A stretch of 5,773 nt of DNA, taken from CADEEN01 sp031389585 (GTDB lineage: Bacteria > Pseudomonadota > Gammaproteobacteria > Burkholderiales > Burkholderiaceae_C). The stretch spans positions 1 to 5,773 of the forward strand of contig JANMSS010000210.1 in the NCBI GenBank assembly GCA_031389585.1, read 5' to 3'. Each line of letters begins with the position of its first letter. Positions within the stretch are counted from its first letter, which is position 1. This document shows positions 1-5,666 of this stretch, in pieces. Under the pieces are notes generated by a model, which was not told where the DNA came from, made no database searches, and was given only the letters and a program-made list of their open reading frames with translations. The translations under genes were made by a program, and so were the position numbers.

Positions 1-2336
1 GCCGCGACCGCGAGCGCTGCATTTGGCAACGCGGCGGCGCGGGCCAACTCGGGCCGCGCGGCCTCGCTGCTGCGCCACAACCAGACCGCCAACAAGGCCA
101 CGCCGATGCCCAGATCGAGCGGGTTGGCCAGCGGCAGATGCGGCAGCGGCTGGGCCGAGCCGTTGGAGGCCACGTTGGCCAGCAGCGTCCACAGCAAGAG
201 GCCCAGGGCGAGGACGAGTGACGCGATCCATTGGTAGGCGCCGGGTGCGGCGCTCAACGGCCAGCGGCGCGCACTGGCCGGGCGCGGCAACCAGATCAAC
301 AGCGCGGCAGGCACGACCAGCCAGCCCAACCAGGCCCAGGCGCTCGCGGCGTCACCCCAATCGGCGGTGATCGCGCGGCCCTGCAGCGCGCCCAGCGTGG
401 CAAGCACCAGCACGCCGAAGGCATGCACGACGTCGCGCGCCATGCTCGGCCAGTGCGGTGCCAGCCGCCACAGCACCATTGCGTGAGCCAGCAGCGCCAG
501 CGGCCAGGCCCACCAGCCGCCGTCCTGCAGAGGGCGAGCCCAGGCCACCGCGATGACCATCGCGCCGAGCATGTGCAGGGGCGCATGGGCCATCACTGGC
601 ACACCAACCCGGGGCCAATCAAGGCGCACGGAGGCCAGCGTGTAGAGCAGCGCAATGCCGCTGAAGCAGGCCAGCCAGGCTGCGAGCTGCAGGTGTCTGT
701 CGACGAAGGAGTCGATCTGCAGCGCCGCCGCGCTGAGCAGCCACAGCGTGCCCCAGGCAATCAGCAGCGGCTCGGCCAGGACCTCGAGGCGGGCCGGCTT
801 GCCGGCCTTGTCGTCAGGCGCGGCGGCATGCCGACTGACGAACAGGGCGGCCGCCAGAGATGCCGCCGCGGCCATCAGGCCGTTGAAGAAGTAGGCGTTG
901 AAGAACGTGCCCGGCGTGCCATGGCGGTCGAGAGCGAACAGCATCGCCACACCGGCCAGCAGCAGCAGGGCATAGCCGAACCCACGTGCCAGGCCGCGCG
1001 ACTGGCGAAACCCCAGCCAGACCAGGCCCGCGCCTTCGAGCGCCCAGGCCCCGGCGGTGCTGCGGGCGTCGAGCGCGAACGGAATCACCAACGTCAGGAA
1101 CACGATGCCGATGGCCAGGCTGGCCTCGAACGCCGTGGCCAGGCGCGGGCGCGAACGCATCCAGGTGGCGATCGCGACATAGAAACCCGCCAACACCAGG
1201 GCCGAGATCGCGGTGCCGTACTCGGTGTGGCGGACCAAGCCATGCTGCAACGCGAAAGTGATGGTCGGCAGGCCGAACAGCAAGCTGCCGTGGAGCCAGG
1301 TATCGGGTCGCTGCGCTGCAGTCTCGCCGCTCGGCTGGCGCAGCGGCATCAGCATGATGGCCACGAAGAGCACGAAGAACGCGATCAGGAACAGCTGGCT
1401 GCTGACGTAGTGCTCTGGCCGGTACTTGAGCACGCCCCAGGCCGTGCCGACGATGAAGGTGCCGAGAAAGCCGATCAGGTTCAGCAAGCGCCAGGTGCGG
1501 TGCCAGGCGACCGCGGCGATGCCCAGGTCGAGCACCAGGTAGTAGCTGAACAGCGCAACATGGTTGCCGCTGCCGGTCGAGATCAGGAGCGGCGCCGCGA
1601 AGCCGCCGAGCGCACCGATCACCGCCAGCGCGCGCGTGTTTTGCAGCACCGCCAGCGCGGCCGACAGGGCGGCCACGGCGACCATCATCGCGAACACCGG
1701 CGTCACCGCCAGCACGCCGTAGAAACGGAAGGCAACGAACAGCGTCAGGTACAGCACGGCCACCGCGCCGCCCTGTAGCACCTGTGCGTAGCCGGGGCGG
1801 CTGAGTCGCAGGCGCCAGCCGACGGCGAGCAGGGCCACGGCCACCGCGGCAATGCCTGCCAGCCGCATCTCGACGGGCACCTGCACATGCTCACTGGCAA
1901 ACTTGGCGAGGAACGCCAGGCCGATGAACAGGATACCGACGCCGGCTTTGACGATGGTGTTGCCACCGAACAGCCAGGCCTTGATCGGCGCCAACGGGTC
2001 GGGGCGCGCCGGTGGTGGCGGGCGCGATGGGGAGGGTGGCAGCGGCGCTGACGCCACTGATGCCTTCGGCGCGACGGCGAACGCCGCAGGTGCGACGCCG
2101 GCGATGGTTTGGGCGGCTGCGGGTTCCGGTGCGGGAGCAGATGCGGGCGGGCTGGCGCCCGCCGCCAACTGCGCCTGCAGGGCCTTCAAGGACTGCTGCA
2201 TGGCCACGATGAGGCGCTCCTGTTGCCGCGACTGCAGCAGCAGCCAGGCGACAGCACCGCCGATCAAGGCGCCGAAGCTGCCAGACCAGGCCGCACCGAC
2301 TAAGACGCCTGCAATGACGACCACGACGACCTGCAT
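1..2336 (-). CDS. DUF2339 family polytopic membrane protein, C-terminus beyond window
   Basis: The frame is open from the ATG at 2336 to the window edge, giving 778 codons with no stop; the C-terminus is outside. Residues 1-35 form a hydrophobic N-terminal membrane segment. Residues 36-58 are a Gln/Leu-rich, probably coiled-coil stretch, and 60-115 a Pro/Ala-rich linker. The DUF2339 domain begins near residue 119 with WLFGGNTIVKAGVGILFIG, followed by many membrane helices. Family-typical segments are GGFAAPLLISTGSGNHV (from about 244), RLLNLIGFLGTFIVGTAWG (from about 283), KYRPEH (304-309) and FFNAYFFNG (about 478-486). The members I know are about 850-1000 residues, so roughly 100-200 residues are missing here. 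The function is unknown; an inner-membrane location is inferred from the helices. It lies 52 bp downstream of the DUF455 gene on the same strand, so co-transcription is possible. The start is supported by a strong ribosome binding site. The family assignment is by recognised motifs, not a profile search. Confidence 0.88.
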   Translation of the reverse strand, partial: MQVVVVVIAGVLVGAAWSGSFGALIGGAVAWLLLQSRQQERLIVAMQQSLKALQAQLAAGASPPASAPAPEPAAAQTIAGVAPAAFAVAPKASVASAPLPPSPSRPPPPARPDPLAPIKAWLFGGNTIVKAGVGILFIGLAFLAKFASEHVQVPVEMRLAGIAAVAVALLAVGWRLRLSRPGYAQVLQGGAVAVLYLTLFVAFRFYGVLAVTPVFAMMVAVAALSAALAVLQNTRALAVIGALGGFAAPLLISTGSGNHVALFSYYLVLDLGIAAVAWHRTWRLLNLIGFLGTFIVGTAWGVLKYRPEHYVSSQLFLIAFFVLFVAIMLMPLRQPSGETAAQRPDTWLHGSLLFGLPTITFALQHGLVRHTEYGTAISALVLAGFYVAIATWMRSRPRLATAFEASLAIGIVFLTLVIPFALDARSTAGAWALEGAGLVWLGFRQSRGLARGFGYALLLLAGVAMLFALDRHGTPGTFFNAYFFNGLMAAAASLAAALFVSRHAAAPDDKAGKPARLEVLAEPLLIAWGTLWLLSAAALQIDSFVDRHLQLAAWLACFSGIALLYTLASVRLDWPRVGVPVMAHAPLHMLGAMVIAVAWARPLQDGGWWAWPLALLAHAMVLWRLAPHWPSMARDVVHAFGVLVLATLGALQGRAITADWGDAASAWAWLGWLVVPAALLIWLPRPASARRWPLSAAPGAYQWIASLVLALGLLLWTLLANVASNGSAQPLPHLPLANPLDLGIGVALLAVWLWRSSEAARPELARAAALPNAALAVA

Positions 2337-2341
2337 CCGAC

Positions 2342-2347
2342 CCTCCT
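2342..2347 (-). promoter_or_regulatory. Ribosome binding site of the DUF2339 gene
   Basis: On the minus strand AGGAGG is followed by five bases (GTCGG) and then ATG at 2336. This is a near-consensus Shine-Dalgarno at good spacing and fixes the start. It is the clearest ribosome binding site in the window. The 52-bp gap to the DUF455 stop shows no convincing terminator. A GATAAA near 2387 on the minus strand resembles a -10 box but has no good -35 partner. Confidence 0.8.
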
Positions 2348-2388
2348 GTGCGTTCGCCCTCGAACCGAGGCGTCGCCGATCGACTTTA

Positions 2389-3195
2389 TCAGCCGCCTAC
2401 GGGCCAGGGGTGGTCGAGCAAGGCCAACTCGTCGTCGCTGAATCCGGCTTGCGCTCGCGCCGCCAGGTTGAATGGTGGCCTGGGCCGCGGTGCACCATGT
2501 CGCTGCGCCAGGGTGGCGTAATGGGCCAGGGGGTCGAGGCCTTCGCGCGCGCACAGCCAGCGGTACCAGCGGTTGCCGATGGCCACATGGCCGATCTCGT
2601 CGCGCAGGATCACGTCGAGGATCTCGACCGCGCGCGCGTCGCCGGCCTTGGCCAGCTTGGCCTGCATCGGCGGCGTGGCATCCAGGCCGCGGGCTTCGAG
2701 CGTTCGCGGCACCAGGGCCATGCGCGCGACGATGTCGTGCCGGGTGTTCTCGACCATCGTCCACAGGCCGTCATGGGCGTCGAAGTCGCCGTAGTCATGG
2801 CCCAGGCTCGCGCGCAGGTGCTCGCGCAACAACGTGAAGTGCAGCGCCTCCTCGGCGGCGACGCCGAGCCAGTCGCGGTAGTAATCGGGCGGCATGCCGG
2901 CGAAACGCCAGGCCGCATCGAGCGCCAGGTTGATGGCGTTGAACTCGATATGCGCCACCGCATGCAGCAGCGCGGCGCGGCCGGCCGGCGTGAACGGGGA
3001 GCGGCGCGCCAGGCTGACATGCGCGACCAGCCGCGGCAGGGGCGGCCGCCCGGGCAGGGTGGCCGGCTCGACCAACGCGGCCGCGGTGTCCAATGCCAGC
3101 GCGTCGATAGCGCTGAAAAGCGCGCGCGTCCGTTGCACCTTCTCGGCCGGGTCGGTCACGCAGAGCAGGTCCAGGCATCGTTGTCGCAGTTCCAT
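2389..3195 (-). CDS. DUF455 family ferritin-like di-iron protein
   Basis: Encodes 268 residues, close to the usual family length. The ferritin-like four-helix pattern carries the expected metal-ligand motifs: HIEFNAINLALDA (Glu84, second helix), AEEALHF (Glu115, Glu116, His119), the Glu167 region TLEARGLD, and RDEIGHVAIGNRWY (Asp199, Glu200, His203). This EExxH/DExxH arrangement resembles the MiaE-like branch of the ferritin superfamily. The substrate is unknown and the di-iron site is inferred from the residues. The protein looks cytoplasmic, with no signal peptide. The ATG at 3195 was chosen because MELRQRCLDLL is where conserved-looking sequence begins. The start is not ideal: AGGA (3199-3196) abuts the ATG directly, and a better-spaced AGGAAA (3216-3211) would serve an in-frame ATT at 3204. 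The frame stays open antisense through the carbonic anhydrase gene to 3876, but that extension is a GC artefact. The gene is divergent from the carbonic anhydrase gene and upstream of the DUF2339 gene. Confidence 0.87.
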   Translation of the reverse strand: MELRQRCLDLLCVTDPAEKVQRTRALFSAIDALALDTAAALVEPATLPGRPPLPRLVAHVSLARRSPFTPAGRAALLHAVAHIEFNAINLALDAAWRFAGMPPDYYRDWLGVAAEEALHFTLLREHLRASLGHDYGDFDAHDGLWTMVENTRHDIVARMALVPRTLEARGLDATPPMQAKLAKAGDARAVEILDVILRDEIGHVAIGNRWYRWLCAREGLDPLAHYATLAQRHGAPRPRPPFNLAARAQAGFSDDELALLDHPWPVGG

Positions 3196-3198
3196 TCC

Positions 3199-3208
3199 TA
3201 CAATTGTG
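3199..3208. promoter_or_regulatory. Possible bidirectional -10 element in the divergent 36-bp intergenic region
   Basis: ACAATTGT (3200-3207) is a perfect 8-bp palindrome and an AT-rich island in very GC-rich DNA. It reads TACAAT (3199-3204) on the plus strand and CACAAT (3208-3203) on the minus strand, both acceptable -10 hexamers. Plus-strand initiation near 3211 would give the carbonic anhydrase gene a leader of about 20 nt. Minus-strand initiation would fall at or next to the DUF455 ATG, giving an almost leaderless message. I see no good -35 on either side, so this is a suggestion only. Confidence 0.3.
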
Positions 3209-3231
3209 CGTTTCCTGCCACCGAGTCCGTC

Positions 3232-3759
3232 ATGCCCGTTTACCGCCTCGGCGATGCCACGCCGCAAATCGACCCCAGCGCCTGGATCGCCGACAGTGCC
3301 ACCGTGATCGGCCGCGTCACCCTCGGCGCGGGTTGCAGCGTTTGGCCGGGCGCCGTGCTGCGCGCCGACAACGAGCCGATCGTGATCGGTGCGCGCAGCA
3401 ACATCCAGGAAGGCGCCGTGCTGCACACCGATCCCGGCCGGCCGCTGACACTCGGCGAAAACGTGACGGTTGGCCATCAGGTCATGCTGCACGGCTGCAC
3501 GGTGGGTGACGGTTCCCTGATCGGCATCCAGGCCGTGGTGCTCAATGGCGCGATCATCGGCCGTGGCAGCCTGGTCGGCGCCGGTGCGCTGGTGACCGAA
3601 GACAAGGTGTTCCCCGACGGCTCGCTGGTCATCGGCGCGCCGGCCACGCTGAAGCGCGCGTTGACGCCCGTGCAGATCGAAGGCCAGCTGCGCATCGCCG
3701 ACGGCTATGTGGCGCGGGCCCAGCGCTATCGCAGTGAGCTGGCGCGCATTGACAGTTAG
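3232..3759 (+). CDS. Gamma-class carbonic anhydrase family protein (YrdA/PaaY-like left-handed beta-helix)
   Basis: Encodes 175 residues, the normal length for the short YrdA/PaaY/CamH-like branch. The body is a left-handed beta-helix of hexapeptide repeats (for example IGRVTLGAGCSVWPGAVLRA and IGARSNIQEGAVL), followed by a C-terminal alpha-helix (about 145-172). The three metal-binding histidines of the gamma-CA fold are present: His65 in LHTD, then His82 and His87 in VGHQVMLHG. Arg44 and Asp46 in LRADNEPI and Gln59 in NIQEG also match the conserved active-site framework. The acidic proton-shuttle loop of archaeal Cam is absent, as usual in this branch, so CO2 hydration activity is uncertain; some relatives act as thioesterases or are inactive. 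The start ATG at 3232 gives MPVYRLGD, the standard N-terminus, but has only a weak Shine-Dalgarno-like CGAG. The frame is open upstream to 1852; that extension is antisense to two real genes and is rejected. Confidence 0.92.
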   Translation: MPVYRLGDATPQIDPSAWIADSATVIGRVTLGAGCSVWPGAVLRADNEPIVIGARSNIQEGAVLHTDPGRPLTLGENVTVGHQVMLHGCTVGDGSLIGIQAVVLNGAIIGRGSLVGAGALVTEDKVFPDGSLVIGAPATLKRALTPVQIEGQLRIADGYVARAQRYRSELARIDS

Positions 3760-3781
3760 GACGACGCGGATGATGGCGTGG

Positions 3782-3858
3782 GGCCGGAGGGCGCTTGCCC
3801 GCCGGGGTTCAGAATGCGGGTACGCATATTCACCCCGACAGGCAAGCGCCCTCCGGCC
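3782..3858. repeat. Long hairpin element 1 (core in forward orientation)
   Basis: The left arm GGCCGGAGGGCGCTTGCC (3782-3799) is perfectly complementary to 3841-3858. An inner arm CGGGGT (3803-3808) pairs with ACCCCG (3832-3837). Only two positions in the 27-position stem fail (3800/3840 and 3802/3838, both C-A on the plus strand, which become G.U in a minus-strand RNA). The stem ends exactly at a 23-nt apical core, 3809-3831, which contains GAATGCGGGTACGCATATTC. The core can fold further, with GCG pairing CGC around GGTA. There is no T-run after the hairpin, so it is not a classical intrinsic terminator. It begins 22 bp after the carbonic anhydrase stop. Confidence 0.85.
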
Positions 3859-3904
3859 GGCACACAGAGGTGGCATGCCCTGGCAAGTACTTCAGTGCAT
3901 CCCG

Positions 3905-3987
3905 GCAAGGCCGTGGGCGTTCGGGCCTGGAAGCGAATATGCGTACCCGCATTCTGAGCGTACGGGCCCGAGCGCCCACGGCCTTGC
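3905..3987. repeat. Long hairpin element 2 (same core, reverse orientation)
   Basis: The left arm GCAAGGCCGTGGGCG (3905-3919) pairs perfectly with 3973-3987, then TCGGGCC (3921-3927) pairs with 3965-3971. Counting on to the core there are 30 positions, of which 26 are Watson-Crick, two are G.T (3920/3972 and 3928/3964; wobble in plus-strand RNA) and two are mismatched. The loop 3935-3957 is the exact reverse complement of the 23-nt core of element 1, and identity stops at both ends of the core. The stem differs from that of element 1, although its outer part is recognisably related. It ends 47 bp before the hslO start codon, with no T-run after it. Confidence 0.85.
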
Positions 3988-4034
3988 GCGCGCCCATCGT
4001 TTCGAGTTTCGTGAGTTGCTGATCGACCGATGCG

Positions 4035-5009
4035 GTGGAGCAAACTGAATTGATCGACGAGCTGCACAAATTCATCTTCGAGGGCCAGCCGGTGCGCGGC
4101 ATGCTGGTGCGCTTGGGGCCATCGTGGCGCGAGTCGCTGCGCCGTCGTGAAGCGCAGGGCGCCTACCCGGCGCCGGTGCGCGCGCTGCTCGGCGAGATGG
4201 CCGCGGCGGCGGTGCTGATGCAGGCCAACATCAAGTTCGAGGGCGCGCTGGTCCTGCAGGTCTTCGGCGATGGGCCGGTCAAGCTGGCGGTGGCCGAAGT
4301 GCAGCCCGATCTGGGCTTTCGGGCCACGGCCAAGGTGGTCGGCGCGGTGCCCCCCGACGCAACACTGGTGGCCCTGCTCAATGTGCACGGCAAGGGCCGT
4401 TGCTCGATCACGCTGGACCCGCAGGACAAGTCGGGCGGCGCGCAGCCTTACCAGGGCGTCGTCGGGCTGCATGGCGATGCCGGCGAGCCGCTGAAGGTCC
4501 TGGACCAGGTGCTCGAGCACTACATGCTGCAGTCCGAGCAGGTCGACACCCGGCTGATGCTCGCGGCCACCGACGAATGCGCGGCGGGCCTGCTGATCCA
4601 GCGCCTGCCAGTGGAAGGCGAAGGCAATCTGCAGCGGCAGCATCGCGAAGACGAGATCGGCATCAACGAGGCCTTCAACCGCATCGCGCTCCTGAGCGCG
4701 ACGCTGACCCGCGAGGAGTTGCTGAGCCTGGATGCGCAAACGCTGCTGCGCCGGCTCTACTGGGAAGAGGACGTGCGCCGCTTCACGCCGCTGCGGCCGC
4801 GCTTTGCGTGTCGCTGCTCGCGCGATCGGGTGCGTGGCATGCTGCGCGGCCTGGGCGCGGCCGAGGTCGAGGGCATCGTCGCCGAGCGCGGCAGGGTCGA
4901 GGTCGGCTGCGAGTTCTGCGGCCTGCAGTACGGCTTTGACGCGGTCGATGTTGGCGAGCTGTTCACGTCCGAGCGCGACCAGCCGCCAGGCTCAGCGTCG
5001 CTGCAATGA
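4035..5009 (+). CDS. hslO: Hsp33 redox-regulated holdase chaperone
   Basis: Encodes 324 residues. The N-terminal fold opens with LHKFIFEGQPVRGMLVRLG, the standard Hsp33 start. Family-typical stretches follow, such as GALVLQVFGDGPVKLAVAEV (about 70-89) and GRCSITLDP. The C-terminal redox switch is complete: Cys259-x-Cys261 (CRC) and Cys292-x-x-Cys295 (CEFC), with a 30-residue spacing typical of the zinc centre. In the known family, oxidation releases zinc, forms disulfides and unfolds the linker, switching on cytoplasmic binding of unfolding proteins. The start is GTG at 4035, because an in-frame TGA at 4020 excludes anything upstream and later starts would remove conserved residues. No strong Shine-Dalgarno precedes it. 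An out-of-frame ATG at 4030 opens a 7-codon frame ending at 4053 across the start. The 3' end overlaps the convergent kinase gene by 18 bp. I see no sigma-32 promoter in the 47 bp after the upstream hairpin. Confidence 0.95.
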   Translation: MEQTELIDELHKFIFEGQPVRGMLVRLGPSWRESLRRREAQGAYPAPVRALLGEMAAAAVLMQANIKFEGALVLQVFGDGPVKLAVAEVQPDLGFRATAKVVGAVPPDATLVALLNVHGKGRCSITLDPQDKSGGAQPYQGVVGLHGDAGEPLKVLDQVLEHYMLQSEQVDTRLMLAATDECAAGLLIQRLPVEGEGNLQRQHREDEIGINEAFNRIALLSATLTREELLSLDAQTLLRRLYWEEDVRRFTPLRPRFACRCSRDRVRGMLRGLGAAEVEGIVAERGRVEVGCEFCGLQYGFDAVDVGELFTSERDQPPGSASLQ

Positions 5010-5666
5010 TTGGAGCGCGGCGTGCTCGCACTCGGGCACGTCGCACTTCTCGCACACCCATTGCCAGACTGGCAGGGCCGCCTCGCGTTCGGCCAGGCGG
5101 GTGAACAGGCCGGCGTGCGCGGGCGCCAGCGTGGCCAGCAGTGGGTTGGCCGCATTGAAGGCCTGTTCGAGCCGGGCACTGCCCTGGCCACCCACGACCG
5201 ACCAGGCCAATCCATGCTCGATGAGCCGCTCTCGCAGTGCCTGATCGACGGGCAGGCGAACATGTGCGCCGTCACGCTGAAGCCCGTCGGGTACCCAGGG
5301 CAGGTCGAGCGCCGTCAGCAGGGTCAGCGCCGCGCGGCGATGCGAGGCCACCGCCAGCGGCAGCAGCGAGCGGTCATTGAACAGCAGCTGGCTGTAGACA
5401 GCGACCATCAGCGGCGTGGTGTCGGCAACCACGATATCGTGGCTCTGGGCGGCGGTGTCGATACGGCGCTGCTGCTCGGTGGCGATCGCAAGCTGTTCGT
5501 TGGCCCGCGGTGTGCGCCCCGCGCGCTCGCACCACTCGCGCAGGTGTTCAGCCACGGCCACACAGGACAGGCCGGTGGCATCGGCAACTCGCGCCGCCAG
5601 CGCGGTGGCCAGCGTGCTCTTGCCAGTGCTCTCGGCGCCGACGATGGCGATGACTTGGCCGGTCAT
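4992..5666 (-). CDS. NadR-like nicotinamide riboside kinase (AAA_28-type P-loop ATPase)
   Basis: Encodes 224 residues. The N-terminus VIAIVGAESTGKSTLA carries a Walker A motif (Gly10-Ser17) as in the NadR kinase domain. Further matches are AEHLREW (39-45), the Walker-B-like strand DIVVADTTPL (77-86) and DLPWVPDGLQRDG (121-133), typical of NadR-type ribosylnicotinamide kinases. It probably phosphorylates nicotinamide riboside to NMN in the cytoplasm. There is no adenylyltransferase or helix-turn-helix domain, so it is not full-length NadR. Its ATG overlaps the pnuC stop as ATGA (5666-5663), implying translational coupling, and the transporter plus kinase make a nicotinamide riboside salvage operon. 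The frame stays open upstream to 5747, but that start would overlap pnuC by 85 bp and place the P-loop unusually far in. The C-terminus has a Cys/His cluster, CEKCDVPECEH (205-215), that could bind zinc. Substrate is inferred from motif and context. Confidence 0.88.
   Translation of the reverse strand: MTGQVIAIVGAESTGKSTLATALAARVADATGLSCVAVAEHLREWCERAGRTPRANEQLAIATEQQRRIDTAAQSHDIVVADTTPLMVAVYSQLLFNDRSLLPLAVASHRRAALTLLTALDLPWVPDGLQRDGAHVRLPVDQALRERLIEHGLAWSVVGGQGSARLEQAFNAANPLLATLAPAHAGLFTRLAEREAALPVWQWVCEKCDVPECEHAALQSLQRR

Larger units (their letters stand above)
3772..3998. repeat. Possible composite inverted pair made of the two hairpins
   Basis: The two hairpins are 46 bp apart with their cores inverted, the layout of a REPIN-like doublet. 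Outside them, GATGGCG (3772-3778) resembles the reverse complement of 3991-3998 (GATGGGCG), which could mark the ends of one unit of about 227 bp. The spacer (3859-3904) holds two 8-bp palindromes, GGCATGCC (3872-3879) and AAGTACTT (3885-3892), and no plausible gene. Together these fill nearly all of the 275-bp intergenic region 3760-4034. The ends are inferred, and no target-site duplication is evident. Confidence 0.4.

Noticed and set aside
231..1778. 515-codon plus-strand open frame
   Set aside because: It is antisense to the DUF2339 gene, has low-complexity Arg/Gln/His-rich composition and no recognisable domain. The opposite strand has a coherent membrane protein.
2376..2391. Promoter for the DUF2339 gene at minus-strand GATAAA
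   Set aside because: There is a -10-like hexamer near the DUF455 stop, but I found no acceptable -35 at 16-18 bp, so it is not annotated.
1852..3231. Long upstream extension of the carbonic anhydrase frame (635 codons in total)
   Set aside because: The extension runs antisense across the start of the DUF2339 gene and all of the DUF455 gene. Family length and the MPVYRLGD N-terminus place the start at 3232.
3196..3876. N-terminal extension of the DUF455 frame up to 3876
   Set aside because: It is antisense to the whole carbonic anhydrase gene and runs into hairpin element 1. It has no family similarity and would nearly double the normal protein length.
3782..3987. CRISPR array or intrinsic terminators
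   Set aside because: There are only two copies of the core, in opposite orientation and each at the tip of a palindrome, unlike CRISPR direct repeats. No T-run follows either hairpin, so they are not standard Rho-independent terminators.
3707..4048. Small plus-strand frames translating the repeat pair (3707-4048 and 3795-4022)
   Set aside because: They simply read through the palindromes, have no ribosome binding site, and overlap the carbonic anhydrase gene or the hslO start out of frame. They look like spurious repeat-derived ORFs.
3756..4739. 327-codon minus-strand frame across hslO and the repeat region
   Set aside because: It is antisense to hslO, and its end is a translation of the hairpin elements. 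No domain is recognisable.
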